From Heliocybe sulcata (taxonomy: Eukaryota > Basidiomycota > Agaricomycetes > Gloeophyllales > Gloeophyllaceae): a stretch of DNA of 64,000 bases. Positions within the stretch are counted from its first letter, which is position 1; every line of letters starts with the position of its first letter. A model generated the notes under the pieces. That model was not told the DNA's origin. It searched no databases and saw only the letters and a program-made list of their open reading frames with translations. The stretch lies in NCBI GenBank assembly GCA_004369045.1, contig ML213508.1:921395-985394 (forward strand), in the 5' to 3' direction. Below, piece by piece: positions 1-11,403 of this stretch. Position numbers and translations under genes: made by a program.

Positions 1-45
1 GTTATTCAGCAGCATTGTCGTACACACTAACATATGCTAATACAG

Positions 46-222
46 GAATGAATGCGCTCGTGATTGGCAGGTGAAACACCCAGAGAAACTGCAGAAGGAG
101 TTTGCGGCATATTATCGAGCGCTCGATGGAGATGCAAAGCGGGTAAGTGTCATCCGAGATCTCGTACATGGGTAGCTTCTGATTGATTATTCTTTTTGTC
201 GATACAGCCTTGGAAAGATTGA
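46..222 (+). CDS. 3' end of an unrecognised gene
   Basis: Two terminal exons can be read: 46-142, preceded by an acceptor (CTAATACAG), and 208-222, separated by a GTAAGT...ACAG intron. The joined frame reads ARDWQVKHPEKLQKEF and continues through ALDGDAKRPWKD to a TGA at 220-222. The frame is open, the intron is canonical and the phase is consistent, so this is probably a real gene whose 5' part lies left of the window. The C-terminus is hydrophilic, charged and probably helical. I do not recognise the family, and the single Cys upstream of the helix is not enough to call a CHCH protein. Confidence 0.5.
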
Positions 223-1097
223 TTACGGAAAGCTGGGGCATTGAAGGAGAATCAGCCTGCTATAAAGGTGTGTCACTCGAGCTTATTAATTATTCGCTGG
301 ATCATGTAACTGAGTGAAAGCACAGAAATGACCACGGTCCGTAGGCATATATGGCGGGAGGTGGGGTAATGGAGGACCGGCAGTAGTGGTGTGAGGGTAG
401 GGTGGCTGGAGGGCTGGAGGGGATGGTGCCCGTACGGATAGTAAATGAATGAAGTTGTTTGATCAGAAATGATTCCAAATGAACCTGAGTACAAATGTGA
501 TCGCAACGCTAGTGGACGGGCTGGCATCATTTACGATCTTTCAATTTCGTGCACCGTAAAGGTAATGATTGTCAATGATCTTGAATGAGATCGGATGAAC
601 TTGACGGATGCTCGCAATCTTTTAAAGCTGAAAATCGGCAACTTTTGTCAATTAAGAGCTTTCAATATCATTGCTTTTCATTGTGCTATACTAAATGAAG
701 TACATCGAAGCTAAATGATATTTAAAAATGTCGGTTCTTACTGGGATTGAGCAAGTGTCAAAGTGGAGCGCCATAGGCCTCTGCACCGAAATGATAACCG
801 ATTCTAGGGAATCGGAATCTGCGCCACAATGCCTGCGATTAATTCTTTCCTCGCGTCGCGCATTCAGGGCCTCTGGGACAGCCTGACGGTGGTACTTATG
901 CCTCGTATTTCGACTGTATCCATTGGCAGTAACTCTCGCGTTGATAACGATACAGCATACATAATACATCGAGACCAGGAACTCAAGATGAAACTACGGT
1001 GGAAGAACCAGATATTAGTATTCCACTAGACCAGGAATAAAAGAGCAAGGAGCTAACGTGAGCCCCGCTGTGCTTGGATAAGCTAGTGGCAACCGAA
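223..1097. other. intergenic stretch without a supported gene
   Basis: Between the end of the partial gene and the 3' end of the P450 I see only short open frames on both strands. None has a recognisable motif or a convincing splice structure. The part after 540 is moderately AT-rich and looks like 3'-flanking sequence of both convergent genes. Confidence 0.4.
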
Positions 1098-3378
1098 TCA
1101 CTCGATATCCTCCTCAATCAGGTCCCGCAGCCTGTCCACCCGAGGTGAGAACTTGACGTGGTACGGCAATGGATGGGCGTTTGCCGTGTCGGTAAACGCG
1201 AGCGTGTCTATAGGATTAGACGGGTCTCCCGAAAGACCGAACGCCCACAAGATCAGAGCGGTATTTATAAACACAGATCTGCGCAGGACATGATATGAGA
1301 ACTCCGACCACATTATATCTAAGATGGAGTACACTCACCGAACAGCTACGTGTTGCCCGGGGCAGACACTGTCAAAATTGACACAGCCGTTAGAGTTAGA
1401 TAAAAGTCTCCCTTTAACCCACTTACCGTCGCCCGAAGCCAAAGGCATGATAGTTCTTCATGTCCTCCTTGACCTTACCATCCTCGCGGATCCACCGCTG
1501 GGGTTTGAAGGATTCTGGATCTGGATAAACCGCTGGATCCCTCGCAATTGCCCTGAGGTCACGGTACGGGTCAAGCAGAGAAGGTGAGAGCACCTCAATT
1601 GATGAAGGCATCTATTCTTACCAGTGGTTGCCAATGATCGCAGCACCTTCGGGGATACAGTACTCCTTCTGCCTCATAAACATGTAAGACCCACCAAGAA
1701 GCAAAGACAGCAGAGTCCGTACCCAGAATATATCCTGTGTTGCCTTGTGCATGAACCCTAATGGCAAGGTGCCCTTTAGTGCCATGTGAGCAAAGTAATG
1801 ATATAAAGAGCATTGACCCCCGGGCGTGATAGGCCTCCATCTGAAAGTTTCCAAAACAAAGGCCATCGTATATGGCAAGACATCCATATCCCCAAAGTTC
1901 GGCACTGTGGACCAGCCATATAAATACAAACATGCCGTAAAATGCTATAAATGAACTTACACCGATCTCGGCCCACAACACTGTCGAGCTCCTCCTGCAC
2001 CTTCTTTTGGGCATCCGAATGCGTGGCCGCGGCCATGATGGCAACACTAATGGCAGAGGCGCTCTGCCGCAAGCCGAGTGACGGACTGTCAGATCCACTG
2101 AAAATTCAAGAAAGCGGTGAGACTAACCGTATCAGATCCTGCACCGAACATCGAGCCAGCAAGGTATGCCAGTTCGTTATCTCTCAGATCATACTCGGCT
2201 TGCCGCTCAAGGAGATATTTAGCAAACGAGGGACGGGCCTGTCCAGACTCCTATATCCGGGAAACGAAAGTTGCAGATACGCTCGATCCTAGCTGAACCT
2301 GGCAAATGTTTGTACACTCACCAATTGCTTCCTGACAGTCTCGACCTGGCTTGTATATAATGCCAGCTCTTCCTTATGCCACTCTTTCAGAGTCCTGAAG
2401 TACCCAGGCACATACCTGAAGCAACCGCTGTAAGACTCAGTTGGCTTGTACCAAAGTCCCTTACCGCAAGAGTGGGAACACGTCTACCATCCACTTCCCA
2501 GGTTGGATCGTCGCACCTACTCGCATCGTAAATTTGTTGATACTCCGAACTTCCGGATCTGAGTACGACGTCGGCGTAGTTTTGCCATATGCCATGGACA
2601 TGATCACCGAGGCCGCATATCTGATCTGTAATCAATTAACCATGAGCGGAACGGGGAGGTCATTGCAGACCTTTTAGCGTGCGCCTGATGGTGAGACGGG
2701 TCCTGAAGAATATCTAGGAGCATATTCTTCGCGTTGGCCATCTGAATCGGCTCGTATGTGTCCACCACTTTCAATTGCAGTTGGGAATGAAGTGCCCTAC
2801 ATGAAGAATCGCGTTTTGAGCGACAACATTGCCTAACGGGCCTCTATGGCTGACCTTCTCAGTTTCTTTAGGCGCTCCCCAACTCCGGTCAGCAGTATGC
2901 GCATGCCGCCAGACAGAGTCTCCCCTGCAGCAATGGACCGTGGCCGGTCGGCCGTATTGGCACCCTCCTTCTCCAGGATGTCCACCGCGGCCTATATGCA
3001 ATTCACTACCCCTTTTGTTCAATGAACACCTGCAGTCGTACCTGGTATCGCCCGACGATGATAAGAATCTTCCTTCCTTGTCTAAGGGTGAATACAGGCC
3101 CGTACTCCTTCGTCCACTCATGAAATTGACGATGCGCGCTGTGGTTGTTATAAGTACTTGATCTGTATGACCACAGGTGATGCACGCAAGATGACTTACT
3201 ATGGTCTGGGCGTTGTATTGCCGTAGAGCCAATGGCCCGGCGGGCCAGGAGGGAGTAGTCCATGTTCACTGGTTCGTTGAATGTGCTTCACCTTCGTGTA
3301 CAGCGCATAACAAACCAGAGCTGCACATATCGCCAACGCAATCAAGTCTAAGCGCGTTATCTCATGGAGCACAAACAT
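1098..3378 (-). CDS. cytochrome P450 monooxygenase (14 exons, 506 aa)
   Basis: Membrane-anchored haem-thiolate monooxygenase, probably at the ER and working with NADPH-P450 reductase. Exons (complement): 1098-1278, 1339-1368, 1427-1552, 1622-1668, 1723-1757, 1818-1904, 1961-2063, 2128-2250, 2322-2415, 2465-2620, 2671-2796, 2855-2991, 3042-3138, 3200-3378; they sum to 1521 nt in one frame. Landmarks in order: an N-terminal hydrophobic anchor, the LLPPGPPG hinge, I-helix MFGAGSDTSASAIS, K-helix ETFRWRP (ExxR), the PERF-equivalent FKPQRW, and the haem loop FGFGRRVCPGQHVA with the Cys ligand. The ATG at 3378 is chosen because the open frame further upstream has only a TTG. A TATA box lies about 50 nt upstream. 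The style is that of basidiomycete P450s often annotated as O-methylsterigmatocystin oxidoreductase-like. The substrate is unknown. The gene looks intact and stands alone, about 20 kb from the second P450. Confidence 0.93.
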
Positions 3379-4196
3379 GCTGAAGACTTGCAAGACGGTA
3401 TCAGGAAGAGATCATTGCCGATGTCTGAAGTATATATAGTCCTGGGACCACAATCAGCAGCTGGTCACCGGATGGAGGTTATCGGCTTGCATTCGCCAGA
3501 TTTGAGTGTGACTTATCCGAGTTTAGTAACATAACAAACATACGCTGCAGACTGCAGGAGCAAATCATACCCTATTTCTGTATGAGTCTGGAGGCGGACG
3601 GATTGCGCACCGCAACTCCGAGTGTGTTTCGGAAAGGAAGGGGGTGAGCTCTTCTGCGCCCTGGCGCATCGGAGAGCAGTTTAGAATGACTGTCGAAAGG
3701 AATCCAGTCGACCATACAAGAGCAGTAAATCTGACGTGCCATTCAGCGTATCCAGCCGGCACAATATCCAGAATGATGGGGCTGACCCAGATCCTAGCCC
3801 ATATTTCTTCAACCCATAGTAATGCAGTATGCGGCGCAGCACAGTAAGTTTATGACTGATTGAAGTCAAGACGGTGGATTGATACTCCGCCGCTCAGCGG
3901 ACGGAAGTTCTTGCCGTTGCAACTTGAAGTGAACGTGAGTGCAGGCATGACAAGGAGTTCCTTCCGTGCGAGGGCAGACCCGTGTTGAGGTTCAGGAAAG
4001 CTGAAGCTGATCTATCTGAAGAGCTCTTTCATGTGAGTGTGTAGGGCAAGCGTTGCGGAAACAATAGATATGAAATCGTCTTCGTATCACAAAGGGCCTG
4101 AACCTAGCTGGGATAGCTATAGATCGGCTTGAGCAATGAAGACTATGATACATTTGACAGAACGGAGAGTAATACAAATTGGATGACCGCGCACAT
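3379..4196. other. promoter region and intergenic space left of HIG1 gene
   Basis: Holds the upstream region of the P450 (TATA box at 3431-3439) and, near 4190, the 3' flank of the HIG1 gene. No open frame in it shows a recognisable motif. Confidence 0.4.
3431..3439 (-). promoter_or_regulatory. TATA box of the P450 gene
   Basis: TATATATA on the minus strand, about 53-61 nt upstream of the chosen P450 ATG (3378). Its position supports that start over the in-frame TTG at 3393. Confidence 0.5.
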
Positions 4197-4824
4197 TTAT
4201 GATGGTTTCGAACCTCCTTTCCCACCCCACGCCCAGCCGTACCCAACTAACCCCCACCACCCACTCCCACTCGCATCCTTCGAACTACCCAAATATTTCA
4301 CCTCGATCCCTTTATCAGCCACCTCAACCACCTCCGCCTTCCTCGTTCCCCACCACGTGCCCTTCTTCATCGCCTCCTCCCTTTCATGCGCCTCCTCCGC
4401 CTCCTTCAGCCTCTCCTCGAACTCCCTCCTCTCCTTGGAGGCACTCGACAGTAAGCGCTCCTGCTCCGTCCGGGCTTTCGCTTCCTGCTGCTGCTGCGTC
4501 CGCCCGTATGCGTACGACCCTGCGACGACAGCCGCGAGTGTGAAGCCTTGCGCGATGATACGGGCGCGCAGCCAGTGGTTCATGGATCTTGCTTCTTTTC
4601 GGCGCGACTTAATTATCGCCATGGTTAGGGTAGCACATGTCGCCAGAGTACCTACAGGAACAAGGGAGAGCGAAGGGGTCAATTGATGATAAAGCAGGGA
4701 AAAGGGGGTTGACGGTACCCTACGAACCAATGGGCACTAATGGCTCCTCTTTAAACTTCCGGATGACTTTTTCCTTGAAGGTCTCGCGCGCGTGTACAGC
4801 GTTCACAGGTGCCGCAAAGCTCAT
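4197..4824 (-). CDS. RCF1: HIG1-domain mitochondrial protein (Rcf1-like respiratory supercomplex factor)
   Basis: Exons complement(4197-4651, 4728-4824) give 183 aa. The start ATG at 4824 opens MSFAAPVNAVHARE and leads to EEPLVPIGTLATC, the hallmark entry to the HIG1 domain; an intron falls inside the Gly codon. The domain continues with the first hydrophobic segment, a short loop (KSRRKEARSMNHWLRARI) and a second hydrophobic segment (AQGFTLAAVVAGSYAYG). This is the two-helix hairpin of Rcf1/HIGD proteins, which sit in the mitochondrial inner membrane and help assemble complex III-IV supercomplexes. A charged coiled-coil tail follows (QQQQEAKARTEQERLL onward, rich in E/K/R). The last 50 residues are Gly/Trp-rich and not conserved in the family as I know it. 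Length and order fit a fungal Rcf1. The symbol is assigned by domain only. Confidence 0.85.
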
Positions 4825-5426
4825 CTTGACTGTTTGCTCGAGATCGGGGAAGCCTCCGAGGTTCAAGAAAAAAACAAGAGTCCGGGAGTATCTGAGAAGA
4901 GCCTAGCAAGACCTTGTAGACGCAGCAGGGGATGCTTCAACCGGTCAAAACAAGCAGTCACTGGTAGTAAGCAGGACGACGAGGGCTCGGAGGAGAACCT
5001 TGGGACCCGGGCCAATGGGAAGCGCCGGCAAACGCCGTCCCGACCCCTCATCGTGGCCACAAACTGAGCCACATGATCGCGGGCCCTGGCCACAAGCCAC
5101 AGACAACATCGGCCATAATCACATACTCGATCTTTCGTGTACGTCCCGACATTAAATCAAATTTCTTCGAGATAAAGTTTAAGTAATCTCTATACCAAGC
5201 CATATGATTGTGAACGAGATATCTAATTAAACAAAATATCGAGCAAGCAAGAACAGCTTTCATAATGCAAGGAACAACAAGCATAGTGACATAGGAAATG
5301 GGATGCATGAGTTGTAGTAATCTATCGAAATGTCAAGCACGCTTTTCGCGGTTAAAGCTCCTCGAATCCAGCGAGCAGAGCAACGAAACAAAAACCAAGA
5401 ACAAAAACCCGCACAAGCGACCCCAT
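4825..5426. other. intergenic stretch between HIG1 gene and kinase 3' end
   Basis: Head-to-tail spacing between two minus-strand genes. I see no gene here. The part near 5150-5290 is AT-rich and probably holds the kinase 3' UTR. Confidence 0.4.
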
Positions 5427-7725
5427 CTAACCCGTCCCATCCGTAGTCCCCGATGTGCCTTCCCTCGTCCCAGTCGCACTACTAAAGTTCCGTGATCTCG
5501 CAGTAGACCTGGTCGTAGCACTAGCGGCTCCAATCGCCGCCTCCCAATGACTCTGGCCACGATCCCACTTGTTCTGCTTGTGGACCACCTCCGGATGTAG
5601 CATATTCTTCGCGGTGATGGAGACGCCTTGCGAACGCAGCAAAGTCTTCAGATTGTTGACATCCGCGGAAGCCCAGCTCGTGGGTTCCTCGTCGTCAGGC
5701 ATCGCGTTCACTATGTACTGGCTCGCTGTGAGGACATTCGCAGCGTCTCGAGGTGGGAATACGGGACACGTTCCGTTGGATAGTTGTGCAGCATCTCTGT
5801 CAAAGATAGGACACGTTATATAAAAATCGATAGGAGTATGCATAGATCACTGGCTTACACAGGATTCAGATAGCTATGTAATAGCGCTTCCGAGCCTTGC
5901 AGTCTTTTCGAAGGGCTGCGAGAAAGGAGCTTTGGAGTGATAGATGAGCTTAACAACGTTAAACTGGATCTGAGAGAATCCTCACCCTTCGGATGAAGTC
6001 CTTCAACAGTCCAGGGGAGCCAGCGAGCTCTAGCCTGTCCTCGAAATCACGGGGAAGCCCACGGCGAGCCGCCTTCTCTATCGCTCCCCAGTCGCCAGAG
6101 TAGAGCGTCTAAGCGAATTATCAGTCCTCGCGCAAGCAACTTAAAAACCAATCTACCCACAGTCTTGGTCTTTAGCTTGAACAAGCACACCCCAAGCGAC
6201 CACCAATCAATCGCCTGATCATACCTCGCACCCCTCCGGAGCAGCTCTGGGGCAGCAAATTCCGGCGTACAGATCAAGCTCTTGTCGGACGAGGAGAAAT
6301 GCTTTCCGGCTACAATCAACCTGGACGCGCCAAAGTCGCCGATAACGCAGTTTCCTCGATGGTTGATGAAGATGTTGCCTGGCTTGAGGTCATGGTGGAT
6401 CACGCCGTTTTGATGCAGCCAGTGAAGGCCGTGTGTCTGGAGAGCAAAGGGTCTAGAGTTAATGCCAGGATATAGATGATTCCGGTTCATTAATGACTGA
6501 CAAGGTGGGCTGCGACTCGGACGAGATGTTCGTCATTCAAAGCGCCGGCGTATTGGTGAAGATCTCCCAGCGGGCACCATTCCTATCCAGATACATCAGT
6601 CAGACACGTCAAGTACAACTACTGCGATAATCCACCTACCACAGCCATATGTAGATACCCAAACCTCGAAGCCCAGAAGAAATCACTTCCGTCTGGGTTC
6701 GCAGCAGGCTTCAGAATATACGGACTAAGCCGCCTCTCACCCTCAAGCCTCCGAATCCGCTTCAATATCTTGACTTCATTGATATACAGCGGCACATGTC
6801 TCCGCTTGCTGAGCCGCAGCAGATCGACCTTCCATGTCTCGTAATCCGGAAAGTCCTCGGGATCGACACGGACGGATTTGATAACAGCGTGTCTGCCTGA
6901 AGAGTTGTTTTGCGCGAGGTGGACCATGGTCTTTTCAGGGGTGTCCTTGATGACGGCCCTGGGATCCTCACACATGACTCGACGCAGCAGAGAGAAGTCT
7001 CTGATCTCGAGAGGGCGTACGAGTGCCCAGCGGTATTCCTGGCGGACGTCGATTGCAGTGATCGTCGCTGTCGAAATAGGCCTTTTCGAGTCGGGATAGG
7101 TGGAGTCACGCCATGGCTGAGCGTTCTCAGGTAGAGAAGGGCGCGGTGCGAGAAAATTGAGAGCGCGCAAAAGTGAGTTCTGTCTCCTCGGAGGGGGACG
7201 CGGCCCAGGGCGACCATTGGATCCCGATCCGTGTGCGTTTTCACGGTAAGGAGAAGCAGGCGCTTCGCCCTCTGGTAAGGGAGGCAGTGCCTTCCTCTCC
7301 CGGATGTAAACAGGAGGCACCCCATGGAACTGCGCGAGGAAGCTCCGCCTCATCGAGTTTCTCCGCATGTTCCCATTTTGCTTTTGATTGGATGGTCCGG
7401 GAGAAGCGAGCGAAGGAGACCGCGGGTCCTGCCACGTAGTCGTCCGTGTGTTATGGTCGATGTAGTAAGGTCTACCCTCGGGCGTCCGCTGCTCTTCCCA
7501 GCCATCATCCAGAAGGCGTGAAGCCGAAGTTGGGGTACGAAAATTTTCCCGGTAGTACTGGATGTAGTCGCCCTCAGTAATATCAATGACATTGGTATCA
7601 TCAAGAGACACGTCGAGGTCCTGTCCGTCATGATGGCTTCTAGTCGGGTATTCGTCCGTAGGAGGAGAAGTGGCACGTCCTTTGCCTTTGTCCGGCCTCT
7701 TGCTGAGTAGCCGGCGAAGACTCAT
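5427..7725 (-). CDS. WW-domain serine/threonine protein kinase (668 aa)
   Basis: Exons complement(5427-5796, 5859-5929, 5986-6108, 6161-6436, 6502-6582, 6640-7725), 2007 nt in frame. The N-terminal 130 residues hold one WW domain ([20 protein letters not shown], then RTTTWQDP), with both signature Trp and the closing Pro. A basic, proline-rich linker follows. The kinase domain begins near residue 240: the Lys strand is HAVIKSV, helix C has NEVKILKRI, the catalytic loop is IHHDLKPGN (HRD replaced by HHD), then GDFGASRL and a [11 protein letters not shown] activation-loop end. Subdomain XI reads [10 protein letters not shown]. The gly-rich loop is not recognisable. The AGC-like layout suggests a cytosolic signalling kinase that would recruit Pro-rich partners through the WW domain. 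The family is not one I can name. The ATG at 7725 is the first in a long open exon. Confidence 0.88.
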
Positions 7726-8741
7726 ATCGTAAATTGAATCGTAAGGGATCGTGCACTCGATCGTGATCAGCGTGAAGTGGAGAGTCCGCAGAACTGTTCG
7801 CCTCAGCCAGAGATGCCAGGCAAGACGTCCACGGCCCCGTCGGTTGTTCAGCGGCCACCAAGCAACCTATATACACTCAAAATTTACAACAATATTTGAG
7901 CACCGCAACGACCATCTAAGCGAAATGAACGCATTACCTTATAGCACAGAACGACGCCCATAAGGATCCACAACCCCGCGCGTCGGTCGCGTCGAGGTCC
8001 GAGTTTATAACAAAAACACGCGTATCATGCAGTACAATCCGATGTCACTGCAAATCAATCGATAAGCGAGGGGCGAGGACAACACAGCACCAAACGCGGC
8101 GTTGTTGCCCTTGACGTCTTAGGCAACGCCGCCCTTGTTCGGGGGGCGTGTTAAGAGACGGCGATGCCATTTCGAGAACAAGGCGTGGCCGTGAGACAGG
8201 GCCGATTGGAGCCAATTGGTCGGGCACGAGGATGGCGTTCAGTACGTCGGCTAACGTATTAGGAAAGTCGACATCGCCACCCGACGACCAGTTGTCGCAC
8301 TTGCTGGTCCTGGAGCTGAGGGATACAGCTGTGTATGATTGCTATGGTTGTTGCGCTAAGTTGGAATTAGGCAACTGGGCACAAGTCAATACCCCGTTAC
8401 CGTGCTATGCACGATCCAGGAGCAGGGAAGCGTTTAAATATTAATAATATGCAAACCCAAGCTCGTGAGCTTGCTAAGATGTTAGCATAGTGCGTTATCC
8501 CCAGTCGAAACAAGTGATATTCGCTAGATTCAGATTGTGGTAGCCCAGGGCTACCACCTTCGCCTTCGACGACGACCGCAATTACGCCCATGGTCAGGCT
8601 TTTCCAGAACAGTGATCCCCTTGTGTCTTCTTTATCGCCGCTCTACGACACCAAGAAATTCCCCTAGTGCGTGTATATCATACAAGAATTACAATATTCC
8701 AGAGTTAGTATGTCTCACGCTCGTCACAACACACAAACATA
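7726..8741. other. intergenic region between kinase start and DUF1774 gene
   Basis: Contains the kinase promoter (right after 7725) and the 3' flank of the next minus-strand gene. A 98-codon open frame on the plus strand near 8148-8444 has no motif or splice support. No gene is called. Confidence 0.4.
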
Positions 8742-10022
8742 TCATCCCCAAATATCTTCAGCAGTAACTTCCCCGGCAGGTCTCTGCTGGCGGGCAGGCG
8801 CAGCCGCAGCCTACGCATCGAATACCATAATCAGCGACACAAGAAATCGTGATTATAATTAGTGGGGTACAGCGCACCTGCTCTTCGTCATCTGGCGGCA
8901 AGGCAATCGGCTGCTTCGGCTTTCTCAGTCTTAAGTACAGGGCGGAAGCGACTAGCGCCACGGGATGGAGGACCGTGAACGCCAGTGCGGGGATCTGCAA
9001 CGACCACATATAGCTTTCCTATTTCTGCAGAAGGGAAGAGATACGCACCCAGACACCAACACCTCGCCACTTGGCCACCCAGATACTCACGTCGATCCAC
9101 ACGGCACCAACGCACCAGACAAAGTCTTGTCTCCAAACGATAACGAGGAGGGAAAGGATGTTCGTAGAGAGAATGACTAGCAGCGAAGGGAAGACGTGTT
9201 TCATCGCTTCGTTGGGTTGCGAGGGCGGGTAGGTTAGGTGGAGCATTATACTAATCTCCACTTCTCAGCCCATTTCTAGACGGAAGAGATGCTAGGGCAC
9301 TCACAATACGCTAACCTCGATTCCAATATTCATAACCAATATCAAGAACATCTTCAATGGGGCATGGATGAACACCAGGTCCATCGGGCGCTCTTTCCAG
9401 GTCGCAGGGAGGTGATATATCGACAGGACCATGTTGGCGTAGAGGAGAAGCATTAGGAGAGCCCCGAGGAAGATGGTGGAGATGAGGAACTGCTGCATGA
9501 CCCAGGAGATGGCCCAGAAGGCGACGACCCAGTTGGCGAAGACAAGGGAGAAGCCGACGCCTTTCAAAAAGGTTTGCTATCGAAGGTGTCAGTGGGTGTA
9601 CATGGATGGAGAGAGAAAGAAAGAGCGAGGATACCTTGGTTTCGGGTTTGCGAGCGAGGACGAGGAGGAGGCAGTACCCGATTTGGGCGACGTAGATGAG
9701 GACAGCGTAGACTGCAATGGGCATCTTGGCGGGCGTTATTGGTGTTGGGTGGAGGGAGGCAATATCACCTGAGCATCACTAAATTCTATACTGTATCTCG
9801 TCGGTAGAAGACAGGAAGACTTACCGATCCCTGGTGCTGCAATCACAGTGCAAACTAGCACCGTGGCCATATTTATGACCAGCGATAATGGCGTTAATAC
9901 CTGAAGTCTGATATCCAGAGTTTCAGGCCTGTCCGCCTTCGTTATGCGACGGCAGCTCACCTAATGAGATGCAGATAATCCCGCACCGCTGGGTGGTGCG
10001 GGTCTAGGGGAAGGCCTTCCAT
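8742..10022 (-). CDS. multi-pass membrane protein, DUF1774-like (320 aa)
   Basis: Exons complement(8742-8810, 8878-9018, 9049-9250, 9305-9576, 9635-9768, 9825-9907, 9961-10022) sum to 963 nt in one frame. The ATG at 10022 opens MEGLPLDPHHPAVRDYLHLI. About seven hydrophobic segments follow: around LSLVINMATVLVC, AVLIYVAQIGYCLLLVL, FANWVVAFWAISWV, LGALLMLLLYANMVL, HAPLKMFLILVMNIG, LLVILSTNILSLLVIV, and FTVLHPVALVASALYL. A short charged tail ends the protein. The order of segments, the APLKMFL motif and the VWCVGAVWI / LHPVALVA pair match the fungal DUF1774 family as I remember it; its function is unknown. The acceptor of exon 6 is chosen to avoid a stop. The gene is transcribed away from ISD11, with a MITE between their starts. 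Confidence 0.8.
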
Positions 10023-10286
10023 GTCTTCAGTAATTTCGCGCCGGTGTTTCGGTGCAGATTTTTCTCTTGCAGTTTCGACACGTTCCCCTCGTCAAAGTTA
10101 GAACTCGGAGAAGGTAGAAGTCGAGCGAGAAGAAGTAGCGAAAGGCGTGCAATCGAGGAGGTTTGGGTCCAGGAATAGCCTACATATGACGTAGCTCGGG
10201 TCCAAGGCGGTTTAAGGCACTTCACGGCCACCGCGTAGCCTTCAGACCGTGCGAGCAAATAATCATCCCACGCTGACCAACTCGAT

Positions 10287-10972
10287 CTCCCATGAGGACC
10301 CTGGATAATACTAATAGAGGTCTAATCCGAGTCCCGGTCAAAGTGGACCTCGCCAGCGTCCATGTCGGGGTCGCGTCCCGGTCAAAACGTGACACAGCCA
10401 CGGCAGGTCGGATCCTCGCGTCCCGGTCAAAGTGGCCGTCCGCCGCGAGGTTGGATCCGATCCCGGTCAAAAATTAGAAGTCCGCCCGCCTCTTCAAGCC
10501 ACACAGGCATATGCATACTCCAGAACGCATTTCTCCCGTGAGCAATATCAATGCAGATGGCATTCTCATTAGCTCCAGCAGCTGACATTGAGGAGAGCTA
10601 CTTTACGAATGACATGGGTTTTTGATCGGGGAAAAGGCTATGACTACGATGTACACCACTAGCTGTAGACTTTTCCGCCATTTTGCTGGATATTATAGCA
10701 GATGTCACAATTCCTCTAGTTGACAAGGGTCAGAATTACATGCTTAGCCATACAGTTGCGCTTTTGATTTTTCCAAAATTGTTCTATAATTTTCGCAAAT
10801 TTGGAGGTCTGATCAGGATATCCCGGTCAAATTGGCCCTGTGGCCGAGGGTCTGTGTGCGATCCCGGTCAAAATAACCCCAAAAGGAGACTCCGGGTCCC
10901 GGTCAAAAATGTCCCGGATGGCCAACTTCCGGATCAGACCTCCATTGGTATTATCCAGGGTCCTCTCCCATG
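10287..10972. mobile_element. non-autonomous hAT-like element (MITE) with 8-bp target duplication
   Basis: The element occupies 10295-10964 (670 bp) and is flanked by the direct repeat CTCCCATG at 10287-10294 and 10965-10972. Its ends are inverted repeats of about 36 bp starting AGGACCCTGGATAATAC; left and right differ at only a few positions. Just inside each end is a subterminal array of TCCCGGTCAAA: 10332, 10376, 10421 and 10461 on the left; 10821, 10862 and 10897 on the right. The middle is AT-rich and carries no open frame longer than a few dozen codons. An 8-bp duplication with short TIRs and subterminal repeats is the hAT pattern, but the superfamily is inferred, since there is no transposase. 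It lies in the shared upstream region of the DUF1774 gene and ISD11. Confidence 0.8.
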
Positions 10973-11056
10973 CCGAACGCTTTACGCAGGACCACGCTTT
11001 CCTTTGCTTTCGTACACTCGTACACTCACCAGTCGCCCGATAATAACTAGCACATC

Positions 11057-11403
11057 ATGTCGACTCCTCCGACGAGAAACGCCATCCTGAATCTCTACGC
11101 CGCAACCCTCCGCGCGTCGAGAGGCTTCAGCTCGTACAACTTCCGCAACTACTTCATCGGGCGGACGAAGGACCATTTCCATCAAATCCGGGTATGTCAA
11201 TTCCTCCAATTAACCTCTACTACCTCTTCTAATATACTATTGCATAGAATGAACAGGATCCTGCTAAGCTGACGGCATTCTACAATGATGCTCGTAAGGA
11301 GCTTGCCGTATTAAAGCGGAGTGCTATTGTGAACCAGCTATACGGTGGATGGCGGCTGGTTGTGGAGGACCAGAAGCCAGAGAGGGAGAGGGGCATAAAC
11401 TAG
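11057..11403 (+). CDS. ISD11: ISD11 (LYRM4), mitochondrial Fe-S cluster biogenesis factor
   Basis: Exons 11057-11191 and 11248-11403 give 96 aa, the usual size. ISD11 is the small LYR-family partner that stabilises the cysteine desulfurase Nfs1 and binds acyl carrier protein in the mitochondrial matrix. The sequence shows the family's first helix (AILNLYAATLRASRGF), the SSYNFRNYFIGRTKDHF segment, and the second half KLTAFYNDARKELAVLKRS with NQLYGGWRLVVED. This alignment to yeast Isd11 and human LYRM4 from memory is close over the full length. The signature tripeptide is LYA, not LYR (LYK in budding yeast). The intron is canonical with phase 0. The gene is divergent from the DUF1774 gene across the MITE. 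Confidence 0.9.

Noticed and set aside
1423-2098. Suspicion that the first P450 is broken because many frames are short
   Set aside because: All 14 exons join in one frame with GT-AG introns and every P450 motif is present.
3379-3393. P450 start at 3393
   Set aside because: That codon is TTG; the first ATG in frame is at 3378 and gives a normal hydrophobic anchor.
4129-4686. 185-codon plus-strand frame over the HIG1 gene
   Set aside because: The minus strand encodes a clear HIG1 domain with correct splicing; the plus frame is low-complexity Ser/Pro.
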